Positions 1 to 5,782 of a stretch of 6,209 nucleotides of DNA are shown one piece after another. The DNA is from an uncultured Blautia sp. (GTDB lineage Bacteria; Bacillota; Clostridia; Lachnospirales; Lachnospiraceae), in assembly GCA_900552095.1 (NCBI GenBank), contig URYM01000110.1, positions 1 through 6,209 on the forward strand. The letters run 5' to 3'. The position numbers and the translations under genes were made by a program. Positions within the stretch are counted from its first letter, which is position 1, and every line of letters starts with the position of its first letter. The notes beneath the pieces are model-generated. The model was not told where the DNA came from. It did not search any database and worked only from the letters and a program-made list of their open reading frames with translations.

Positions 1-49
1 ACGAGATCTAGTACGGTCTCGTGGGCTCGGAGATGTGTATAAGAGACAG
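1..49 (+). other. Nextera i7-side sequencing adapter (artefact)
   Basis: This is not genomic DNA. ACGAGAT (1-7) is the end of the P7 flow-cell sequence. CTAGTACG (8-15) is in the index position and matches, from memory, the Nextera N702 i7 index as written in the adapter. GTCTCGTGGGCTCGG (16-30) is the Read 2 adapter, and AGATGTGTATAAGAGACAG (31-49) is the 19-bp Tn5 mosaic end. Biological sequence starts at 50. Translation through the adapter gives the well-known artefact peptide MGSEMCIRDS on the + strand, which can be mistaken for the N-terminus of the first gene. The opposite strand gives an artefact C-terminus ending SLIHISEPTRPY. Confidence 0.98.
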
Positions 50-611
50 CAGCAGGCTGATGGAGGCGGAAGAAACGGGCTTTGCGGGGAGTATAAGAGC
101 CGGCTGGATCATTTTTTCTGTCCTTTCCCTGGGAGGGGTTCTTCCATTTGCTCTGGGCAGAACGCAGAGGCAGGGGACGGCCGGGAGGAAGGTACTGGTA
201 GGTACTGGTGCCGTACTCCTGTTTCTGATGGCCAGTCTGCTTCTTCTGCGGGCCGTTTTTGGCGCGCAGGGAATGGGGTATAAAAAGTTTCCCATGGCAG
301 ATCTTATGGCGGGAACCAGTCTGCCCGGCGGTTTTTTGCAGAGACTTGATATTCTGTGGATTACCGTTCTTTTGCTGAGCCTTCTCTTTGCTGCGGGGAG
401 TCTTTTGTTTTACGCCTCTTTTGTGGCAGAGCAGTTTTCCCTTCCGGGAAGCCGGATTCCGGTCCTGATCCTTACAGGGGCACTGGCGCTTCCGGCTGTG
501 ACAGGGGAGGGGCTGGAGGAATTTTATCTTCCCTTTCTCGGGATTGTGGGAATGCCTGTACTTCTTGTTCTTATGCTGTGCATGGGGATTCTGGGAAGGA
601 GAAAAAGATGA
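50..611 (+). CDS. Spore germination permease, GerAB/GerKB type (C-terminal part, 5' truncated)
   Basis: This is the C-terminal half of an endospore germination permease of the GerAB / amino acid permease (APC-like) superfamily. This inner-membrane subunit of germinant receptors is thought to sense or move the germinant together with GerA-type and GerC-type partners. About 186 native residues remain. Counting from the codon at 51, hydrophobic segments lie near residues 17-36, 48-71, 101-125, 139-153 and 161-182, matching the last five of about ten helices. The family-like stretch FPMADLMAGTSLPGGFLQRLDILW (split here as FPMADLMAGTS and LPGGFLQRLDILW, residues 80-103) precedes the third of these. 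The true start lies beyond the contig. The frame stays open into the adapter, so the GTG at 21 is not a real start. The stop (609-611) overlaps the next gene's ATG as ATGA, indicating one operon. The substrate cannot be told from this part. Confidence 0.85.
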
Positions 612-1225
612 GCAGAAAAGGAATGTTCCGGGGGATTTTGCTGACAGCCTTTTTTCTCGTCTCCTGCGGGGTGGAGCCGGAAAAGAGGGCCTATCCGCTG
701 GCTGTCACTCTGGATGTGAGGGACGGACGGTATGAGGCGGGGTTCGGGATGGGGGATCTCTCCGCGCTTACCGGTCAGGGAAAGGCGGAGAAAGAAGAAA
801 AAGAACCTCAGATTTACACAGGGGATACCCTGAAAGAGGTGCGGGAGGATTACAGCCGGAGTCAGCAGTATTATCTGGACACAGGGCATGTGCAGGCGGT
901 GCTTCTGGGGGAAGGTCTTCTGGAGGAAGAAGCTTTTCTGGAACAGGCGCTGGCTGAGATGGAAGATAACAGGATGCTGGGGAGCGGCTGCTACGTCTTT
1001 TCCTGCAAGGAGCCGGAAGTATTTCTGAAACTGGATGGAAGTGAGGTGGATTCTCTGGGGGAATATCTGGCGGGGGTTTATAAAAACCGTCCTTCTGATC
1101 AGAGGGAGGATGCGGTTACCCTGCAGGAAGTCTATACCGCCTGGCATGACAGAGGGGAACTTCCGCCGCTTCCCGCGGTGACTCTGGGGGAAAACCAGAA
1201 GATTCTTGTGGATAATCCTGATTAA
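608..1225 (+). CDS. Short Ger(x)C-family germination lipoprotein, N-terminal domain only
   Basis: This is a probable germinant-receptor lipoprotein of the GerC family, 205 residues long. It has a signal peptide with lipobox LVSC, so Cys20 would be lipidated and the protein anchored on the outer face of the inner spore membrane. EKRAYPLAVTLD (about residues 25-36) matches the conserved opening of Ger(x)C proteins, and LDTGHVQAVLLGEGLLEEE (about 90-108) fits the SHLKVIIIGEEL-like segment of domain 1. Family members usually have about 350-400 residues. This one stops just after PPLPAVTLGENQKILVDNPD, roughly where domain 1 ends, and lacks the larger C-terminal GerAC domain. No remnant of that domain is visible in the 70 bases before spoIIR. 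The ATG at 608 is chosen because it overlaps the permease stop, has GGAAGGAG at 594-601, and places the lipobox correctly; longer in-frame starts upstream would bury the signal peptide. It may be a degenerate or a naturally short subunit. Confidence 0.8.
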   Translation: MSRKGMFRGILLTAFFLVSCGVEPEKRAYPLAVTLDVRDGRYEAGFGMGDLSALTGQGKAEKEEKEPQIYTGDTLKEVREDYSRSQQYYLDTGHVQAVLLGEGLLEEEAFLEQALAEMEDNRMLGSGCYVFSCKEPEVFLKLDGSEVDSLGEYLAGVYKNRPSDQREDAVTLQEVYTAWHDRGELPPLPAVTLGENQKILVDNPD

Positions 1226-1249
1226 AAGACAGCTTCCCGGGGAAAACTT
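1220..1249 (+). promoter_or_regulatory. Putative sigma-F (forespore) promoter for spoIIR
   Basis: GATTA (1220-1224) is followed by a 15-base spacer and GGGAAAACTT (1240-1249). The Bacillus sigma-F consensus, recalled as GywTA and GgnrAnAnTw about 15 bases apart, is matched fully in the -10 and at four of five positions in the -35. The site overlaps the end of the GerC-like gene (stop at 1223-1225) and would start transcription about 40 bases before the spoIIR GTG. spoIIR is a known sigma-F target in Bacillus subtilis. The match is by eye and the motif is degenerate, so this is an inference. Confidence 0.45.
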
Positions 1250-1295
1250 CTGACAGAATACTCCTTTCGGAGGAGGAGAAGCGGAGGGAAGGAAA

Positions 1296-1901
1296 GTGGA
1301 AGAAAAAAAGATGGGAAGACAGCTGTTTTTTGCGGCGGCGATCATCCTGTACGGGATTTTTCTGGGGATGCCGGTCTGGGGCCAGAGCTGCCTGCAGAGG
1401 GGGATTGCCAGGGAGGTTCTCCGCTTTCATGTGCTGGCAGACAGCGACAGCACAGAGGATCAGATTCTGAAAATGCAGGTGAAGGACGTGCTGGTAGAGA
1501 AGTTAAACGGGCTGCTGCAGGACTGTGAAAACGCTGCGGAAAGTGAGAAAGCGGTACAGGAAAATCTGGGGCAGATTGAAACCTGGGCTGCGGAGGAGAT
1601 CCAAAGGAGGGGATTTTCCTGTCCGGTGAGCGCCGCTTTGGAAAATGTCTGGTTTCCGGAGAAGTCCTACGGGGACTGTACTTTTCCAGAAGGAGAATAC
1701 CGGGCGCTTCAGGTGAAGATCGGGGAGGCAAAAGGGCAGAACTGGTGGTGCCTGCTTTTCCCCGGACTCTGTTTTGCAGGGACTGTGGAGGGAGAGGTGC
1801 CGCCGCCGCAGAAAGAAAAGCTCCGTCAGGTCCTCACACAGGAGGAATACGAGGCAGTCACAGGAAAGGAAAATCTGCATTTCGGATTTAAGTGGTTTTG
1901 A
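1296..1901 (+). CDS. spoIIR: Stage II sporulation protein R (SpoIIR)
   Basis: SpoIIR is the secreted forespore signal that triggers the mother-cell membrane protease SpoIIGA to process pro-sigma-E, linking forespore and mother-cell gene expression. The 201-residue product has a hydrophobic N-terminal export segment (about residues 9-28) and the family blocks REVLRFHVLADSDSTEDQ (about 39-56), VWFPEKSYGDCTFPEGEYRAL (split as VWFPEKSYGDC and TFPEGEYRAL, about 117-137) and NWWCLLFPGLCF (about 148-159). Length and motif order fit the family. The GTG at 1296 is preferred over the ATG at 1311 because GGAGGG (1283-1288) sits seven bases before it; the alternative shortens the protein by five residues. 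A sigma-F-like promoter lies just upstream, so it is probably transcribed apart from the germination genes as well as by read-through. A 5-bp hairpin (1261-1275) lies in the leader. Confidence 0.93.
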   Translation: MEEKKMGRQLFFAAAIILYGIFLGMPVWGQSCLQRGIAREVLRFHVLADSDSTEDQILKMQVKDVLVEKLNGLLQDCENAAESEKAVQENLGQIETWAAEEIQRRGFSCPVSAALENVWFPEKSYGDCTFPEGEYRALQVKIGEAKGQNWWCLLFPGLCFAGTVEGEVPPPQKEKLRQVLTQEEYEAVTGKENLHFGFKWF

Positions 1902-1910
1902 CATTTCTGC

Positions 1911-1939
1911 TTGAATTCTAGGGGTATACGGGTTAGAAT
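1911..1939 (+). promoter_or_regulatory. Sigma-A-type promoter for murI operon
   Basis: TTGAAT (1911-1916) and TAGAAT (1934-1939) are separated by exactly 17 bases, a good housekeeping promoter. Transcription would begin around 1946, about 27 bases before the murI start codon. A perfect TTGACA also occurs at 1898-1903 over the spoIIR stop codon, but it has no -10 at suitable spacing. This promoter would make murI and the DUF1934 gene independent of the sporulation genes upstream. Confidence 0.65.
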
Positions 1940-1972
1940 AAACTGAAAAGATGAGAGAAATGGAGAAAAGCC

Positions 1973-2803
1973 ATGAAGATAGACAGACAGGCGCCCATCG
2001 GTGTTTTTGATTCGGGCGTGGGCGGGCTGACCGTTGCCCGTGAGATCATGAGAAATCTTCCCAACGAGAAGATCGTGTATTTCGGGGATACGGCACGGGT
2101 GCCTTACGGTACCAAATCCCAGGCGACCGTACTGCGCTATTCCCGTCAGATCGTCCGTTTTCTGCAGACGCAGGAGGTGAAAGCCATTGTGGTGGCCTGC
2201 AATACGGCGACAGCTCTGGCGCTGGACGAGATCGAGAAGGAACTGGAGATTCCTATCATCGGTGTGGTGCGTCCGGGGGCGAAGGTGGCTGTGCAGGCGA
2301 CGAAAAATAAGAGGATCGGCGTGATCGGGACAGAAGGGACGATCCACAGCCACATCTACCGCTCCTGCATTCAGCAGATAGACCCGGAGATTTCTATTTT
2401 TGGAAAGCCCTGTCCTCTCTTTGTTCCGCTGGTGGAGGAGGGATGGCTGAAAGATCCGGTTACGGAGACAGTGGCCAGGAGATATCTGGCGGAACTGCAG
2501 AAGAAGGAGATTGATACGCTGATCCTGGGATGTACCCACTATCCCCTGCTTCGGGGGCTGATCGGAGAGGTGATGGGAGATCAGGTGACTCTGGTAAATC
2601 CGGCTTATGAGACGGCACAGGCGCTGAAGCGTCTTCTGAAAAGAGAGGATATGGCCAGCGACGGGACTAAGGAGGAAGAATTTCCCTATCGCTTTTTTGT
2701 CAGCGATGCGGCGGATAAGTTTTCCCGTTTTGCCACCTCCATTCTTCCCTACGATGTGAAAATGACGCAGCAGATTGATATTGAAAGGTATGAAAGAGAA
2801 TGA
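1973..2803 (+). CDS. murI: Glutamate racemase
   Basis: This cytoplasmic, cofactor-independent racemase converts L-glutamate to D-glutamate, which MurD adds to the peptidoglycan stem peptide. The 276-residue length is typical. Visible hallmarks are IGVFDSGVGGLTV (residues 9-21), the YFGDTARVPYG substrate loop (36-46), and the two catalytic cysteines, Cys76 in VVACNTATA and Cys187 in LGCTHYPLL; these serve as the two acid/base residues of the two-base mechanism. The final stretch, about residues 262-276, is less conserved. GGAG (1962-1965) lies seven bases before the ATG. A sigma-A-like promoter is directly upstream. The stop codon overlaps the start of the DUF1934 gene as ATGA (2800-2803), indicating translational coupling. 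The alternative symbol racE is used in Bacillus. Confidence 0.96.
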   Translation: MKIDRQAPIGVFDSGVGGLTVAREIMRNLPNEKIVYFGDTARVPYGTKSQATVLRYSRQIVRFLQTQEVKAIVVACNTATALALDEIEKELEIPIIGVVRPGAKVAVQATKNKRIGVIGTEGTIHSHIYRSCIQQIDPEISIFGKPCPLFVPLVEEGWLKDPVTETVARRYLAELQKKEIDTLILGCTHYPLLRGLIGEVMGDQVTLVNPAYETAQALKRLLKREDMASDGTKEEEFPYRFFVSDAADKFSRFATSILPYDVKMTQQIDIERYERE

Positions 2804-3273
2804 CAAAAGAGGTAGTTGTCCGGGTCCGGGGGATTCAGTTTGTAATCGGAGGGGATCAGAGACAGGAGGAAGCTGAGCCGGTGGAAGTGTTCAGCATGGG
2901 AGAGTACTATTTCCGAAACGGAACGCATTATATCAAATATGATGAGATGATGGAGGGATTCACGGAGAAAACTCAGAACCTGATCAAGATCAGGGATCAC
3001 AGTGTGGAATTAAGAAAAAAGGGACTGACCAACGTACATATGGTTTTCGAGGAGCAGAAGAAAAATATTTCCTATTATCAGACGCCCTTTGGAACGATGG
3101 AGATGGGAATCGCAGCTACCCGGGTGGACATGAAGCAGGAAGAGGACGAGATGAACGTCCATATCGAGTATGCACTGGAAGTAAATGAAAGCCATGTGGC
3201 GGACTGTGATATCCAGATCGGTGTGGCTTCCAGGGAGAAAAAAGAATTTCTGGCAGAAGCATACCGCTGGTGA
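2800..3273 (+). CDS. DUF1934 family protein (calycin-like beta-barrel)
   Basis: This small soluble protein of 157 residues has no signal peptide or membrane segment. It has the look of the DUF1934 family (YwiB-like): an N-terminal strand VVVRVRGIQ, the central EYYFRNGTHYIKYDEMMEGF (about residues 35-54), YYQTPFGTMEMGIAATRV (about 92-109) and a C-terminal strand pair ending in IEYALEVNESHVADCDIQI (about 122-140). The family is predicted to form a lipocalin-like beta-barrel and has no established function that I know of. The start at 2800 overlaps the murI stop as ATGA. Its own Shine-Dalgarno signal is weak (GAAAGG at 2783-2788, 11 bases away), so translation probably depends on ribosomes finishing murI. 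In many Firmicutes such genes sit next to argS; here prfB follows instead, after a terminator. Confidence 0.8.
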   Translation: MTKEVVVRVRGIQFVIGGDQRQEEAEPVEVFSMGEYYFRNGTHYIKYDEMMEGFTEKTQNLIKIRDHSVELRKKGLTNVHMVFEEQKKNISYYQTPFGTMEMGIAATRVDMKQEEDEMNVHIEYALEVNESHVADCDIQIGVASREKKEFLAEAYRW

Positions 3274-3291
3274 AAAAAGATCAGACAGAGG

Positions 3292-3329
3292 AAGCCCCGG
3301 AGGGCTGTAACTCCGGGGTTTCTTTTTTT
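3292..3329 (+). terminator. Intrinsic terminator after the murI-DUF1934 operon
   Basis: CCCCGGAG (3295-3302) and CTCCGGGG (3311-3318) form a perfect 8-bp GC-rich stem around an 8-base loop. The stem can be extended outward by a G-U and two A-U pairs. A T-rich tract (3319-3329) follows. It lies 18 bases after the DUF1934 stop codon and separates that operon from prfB. The following 75 bases (3330-3404) are AT-rich and must hold the prfB promoter, but I cannot identify a convincing -35/-10 pair; TAAAAT at 3342-3347 is a possible -10. Confidence 0.93.
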
Positions 3330-3404
3330 ATGGATTTTTGGTAAAATAAAAAAGAATATGCATCTGTCAAAGATACATACAAAAAAGAGAAAGAAGGTGA
3401 AGCT

Positions 3405-4524
3405 GTGGTTGAGTTAGACCAGTTCAAATACATTTTGAACAATTATGCAGGGCCATTAGTGGAAGTGAGGGATTCACTTTGACCTGGCTAACAAAGAAAA
3501 ACGGATCCAGGAATTAGAACGTGAGATGGAGGCGCCGGACTTTTGGGATAATCCGGAGCGTTCCCAGGAAATGACGAAACAGCTGAAGAGCTTAAAGGAT
3601 GATATGGACACGTATCAGAGCCTGATTTCCCAGAAAGAGGATATGGAGACCCTGATTGAGATGGGTTATGAGGAGAACGATCCGGAGGTGATTCCGGAGA
3701 TTCAGGAACTTCTTGAACAGTTTGAGAAGAACTTTGAGGCGATCCGGATCAAGACCCTGCTCTCAGGAGAGTATGATAAGTGCAATGCGATCGTAAAGCT
3801 GAATGCGGGAGCGGGCGGAACAGAGGCCTGCGACTGGTGCGGAATGCTCTACCGGATGTACACCCGGTGGGCGGAGAGCAAAGGCTATACGCTGGAAGTT
3901 CTCGACTATCTGGACGGGGATGAGGCCGGCGTAAAATCAGTGACTTTCCAGGTCAACGGGGAGAATGCCTACGGTTATCTGAAATCAGAAAAAGGAGTGC
4001 ACCGTCTGGTGCGGATTTCGCCCTTTAACGCGGCGGGCAAGCGGCAGACCTCCTTTGTCTCCTGCGATGTCATGCCGGATATAGAGGAAGATCTGGATGT
4101 GGAGATTAAGGAGGATGAGCTGCGGATCGATACGTACCGTTCCAGCGGCGCCGGCGGGCAGCACATCAATAAGACTTCTTCTGCGATCCGGATCACCCAT
4201 CTGCCCACAGGGATTGTGGTCCAGTGCCAGAATGAGCGGTCTCAGTTCCAGAATAAAGATAAAGCAATGCAGATGCTGAAGGCAAAACTGTATATGCTCA
4301 AACAGCAGGAAAATGCAGAGAAACTGTCCGGCATCCGGGGAGAGGTGACAGAGATCGGATGGGGAAACCAGATCCGCTCTTACGTGATGCAGCCGTACAC
4401 CATGGTGAAGGATCACAGAACCGAGTGTGAGACCGGAAATGTGGACAGCGTGATGAATGGAAATATTGACCTGTTTATGAATGCCTATCTGAAGTGGATT
4501 GCACTGAAGAACGAGGAAAAATAG
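3405..4524 (+). CDS. prfB: Peptide chain release factor 2, with programmed +1 frameshift
   Basis: RF2 recognises UGA and UAA stop codons and triggers peptide release. The gene is read in two frames. Codons 1-25 run from GTG 3405 (MVELDQFKYILNNYAGPLVE, then VRDSL) to CTT 3477-3479. An in-frame TGA follows at 3480-3482. After a +1 shift that skips T3480, reading resumes at GAC 3481 (DLANKEKRIQELEREM) and continues to TAG at 4522-4524. The joined protein has 372 residues. The stop-recognition tripeptide SPF falls at residues 205-207 and the GGQ peptidyl-hydrolysis motif at 250-252, the same numbering as in Escherichia coli RF2; residue 246 is Ser. GAAGGTGA (3393-3400) is the ribosome binding site for the GTG. 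An annotation starting at ATG 3526 would lose 40 residues. The next gene starts nine bases after the stop. Confidence 0.96.
3467..3483 (+). promoter_or_regulatory. prfB autoregulatory +1 frameshift site
   Basis: The elements are an internal Shine-Dalgarno-like GAGGG (3467-3471), the slippery leucine codon CTT (3477-3479), and TGA followed by C (3480-3483). When RF2 is scarce, slow termination at UGA lets the leucine tRNA slip from CUU to UUU, and the full protein is made. When RF2 is plentiful, it terminates its own synthesis at codon 26. Compared with the E. coli site, AGGG is in the same register, nine bases before CTT, but the following GG is replaced by AT, so the anti-SD pairing is shorter. 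Confidence 0.95.
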
Positions 4525-4529
4525 GAGGT
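4523..4529 (+). promoter_or_regulatory. Strong ribosome binding site overlapping the prfB stop codon
   Basis: AGGAGGT (4523-4529) begins inside the prfB TAG stop codon (4522-4524) and sits four bases before the ATG at 4534. A ribosome terminating on prfB would therefore lie on the initiation region of the SPFH gene, suggesting co-transcription and possible translational coupling. Confidence 0.85.
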
Positions 4530-4533
4530 ATCT

Positions 4534-5769
4534 ATGGGACTTATAAAAGCAGCGGCGGAGGCACTGACCGGCGGACTGGCGGATCAGTGGCTTGAGGTGA
4601 TCGAACCTTTTGAGATGAGCGATACCACGGTGTTTACCAGAGGTGTGAAAACCGGGAGAAAGGGAGCAAACAGAAAGGGAAGCAGCGATGTGATTTCCAA
4701 TGGATCAGTGATCCATGTGTATGAGAATCAGTTTATGATGCTGGTGGACGGAGGAAGGATTGTGGATTTTACGGCAGAGCCGGGATACTACAATGTGGAA
4801 CTCTCCTCCGCCCCTTCCCTGTTTTCCGGAAGCTTCGGGGATGCGGTGAAAGAGACTTTTGAGCGCTTTAAGTTCGGAGGTGCTTCCCCCCTGAATCAGA
4901 AGGTATATTATGTGAATACCCAGGAGATTAAGGGGATCAAGTTCGGCACCAGAAACCCCATCAATTATTTCGACAATTTCTATAACGCGGAGCTGTTTTT
5001 AAGAGCCCATGGAACGTATTCGATCCAGGTAACGGATCCGGTTCGTTTTTACGGGGAAGTGATTCCGAAAAATATGGATCGGGTGGAGATCCAGGAGATC
5101 AATGAGCAGTATCTTTCAGAATTTATGGAAGCTCTGCAGGCCTCCATCAACCAGATGTCTGCTGCCGGTGAGCGTATTTCTTATGTGCCCTCCAGGGGGA
5201 GAGAACTTTCCAGGTATATGTCGGAGGCTCTGGATGAAGACTGGAAGAAAACCCGGGGGATGGAGATCAGGGCGGTGGGAATCGCCAGCATTTCCTATGA
5301 CGAGGAATCCAAGAAGCTGATCGAGATGCGCAACCGGGGCGCCATGATGGGAGATCCCATGGTGAGGGAAGGTTATGTGCAGAGTACCATAGCGGAGAGC
5401 ATGAAGCAGGCGGCGGGCAACAGCAGCGGCGCCATGGCCGGATTTATGGGACTGGGCATGGGGATGCAGAGCGCCGGAGGATTTCTGAACACGGCATCTG
5501 CGGTAAATCTCCAGCAGATGCAGCAAATGCAGCAGCAGGCGGCTCAGAACCAGCAGACAGTTCAGGGAGCCGGGAACCGGAACGCTGCGGGGGCGCCGGG
5601 AACTTCTGCAGCTTTCGGGGAATGGACCTGCAGCTGCGGCGCGGTAAACGGTGGGAAATTCTGCGGAAACTGCGGGCAGCCGCGTCCCGTAAGTGAAACC
5701 TGGACCTGCAGCTGCGGATCGGTAAATGGCGGCAGGTTCTGTCAGGAGTGTGGAAAACCGAGACCATAG
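4534..5769 (+). CDS. SPFH-domain protein with two C-terminal zinc ribbons (YdjI-like)
   Basis: This 411-residue protein belongs to the SPFH (stomatin/prohibitin/flotillin) superfamily, in the YdjI-like branch (sometimes annotated as virion core protein-like). It has no obvious membrane helix. The SPFH-like region spans about residues 18-265 and includes QWLEVIEPFEMSDTTVF, FMMLVDGGRIVDF and FLRAHGTYSIQVTDPVRFYG. A Gly/Met-rich stretch (about 294-318) and a Gln/Met-rich stretch (about 327-341) form a flexible linker to two near-identical zinc ribbons, WTCSCGxVNGG(K/R)FCxxCGxPRP, at 364-385 and 390-411. The likely metal ligands are Cys366/368/377/380 and Cys392/394/403/406. In Bacillus subtilis, YdjI acts with YdjG and YdjH in recruiting PspA to damaged membranes; a similar envelope-stress role here is inferred. 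The ATG at 4534 has a strong AGGAGG. A zinc-ribbon partner gene follows after 13 bases. Confidence 0.85.
   Translation: MGLIKAAAEALTGGLADQWLEVIEPFEMSDTTVFTRGVKTGRKGANRKGSSDVISNGSVIHVYENQFMMLVDGGRIVDFTAEPGYYNVELSSAPSLFSGSFGDAVKETFERFKFGGASPLNQKVYYVNTQEIKGIKFGTRNPINYFDNFYNAELFLRAHGTYSIQVTDPVRFYGEVIPKNMDRVEIQEINEQYLSEFMEALQASINQMSAAGERISYVPSRGRELSRYMSEALDEDWKKTRGMEIRAVGIASISYDEESKKLIEMRNRGAMMGDPMVREGYVQSTIAESMKQAAGNSSGAMAGFMGLGMGMQSAGGFLNTASAVNLQQMQQMQQQAAQNQQTVQGAGNRNAAGAPGTSAAFGEWTCSCGAVNGGKFCGNCGQPRPVSETWTCSCGSVNGGRFCQECGKPRP
5623..5766 (+). repeat. Tandem duplicated zinc-ribbon coding repeat
   Basis: Two in-frame copies of a 22-codon zinc-ribbon unit lie 78 bases apart (5623-5688 and 5701-5766), separated by a four-codon linker (VSET). 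The first 17 bases, TGGACCTGCAGCTGCGG, are identical in both (5623-5639 and 5701-5717); after that the DNA diverges, mostly with conservative or synonymous change. This points to an internal duplication held by selection on the protein. Confidence 0.9.
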
Positions 5770-5782
5770 ATGGGGGCAGTTT

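Noticed and set aside
21..50. GTG at 21 as the start of the germination permease.
   Set aside because: It lies inside the adapter; the family expects several further membrane helices upstream.
191..209. A tandem 9-base repeat, GGTACTGGT, at a 10-base period in the permease gene.
   Set aside because: The frame stays open and encodes a reasonable membrane helix (KVLVGTGAVLLF), so it is probably chance rather than an assembly or slippage error.
524..1345. A 273-codon open frame on the - strand opposite the GerC-like gene.
   Set aside because: It crosses three sense features, and its composition (Pro/Phe/Leu/His-rich) is that expected from antisense of purine-rich coding DNA.
1898..1903. Perfect TTGACA as the -35 of the murI promoter.
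   Set aside because: No -10 box lies 16-18 bases downstream; TTGAAT (1911) with TAGAAT (1934) at 17 bases is much better.
1826..2806. A 326-codon open frame on the - strand opposite murI.
   Set aside because: It is the antisense shadow of an unmistakable glutamate racemase, and its product has no recognisable family pattern.
3330..3404. A riboswitch or leader RNA upstream of prfB.
   Set aside because: The region is short and AT-rich, without a stable stem or a recognisable motif.
3480..3482. The in-frame TGA in prfB as a pseudogene-making nonsense mutation or sequencing error.
   Set aside because: The SD-like element, CTT slippery codon, TGAC context and position at codon 26 match the known programmed frameshift.
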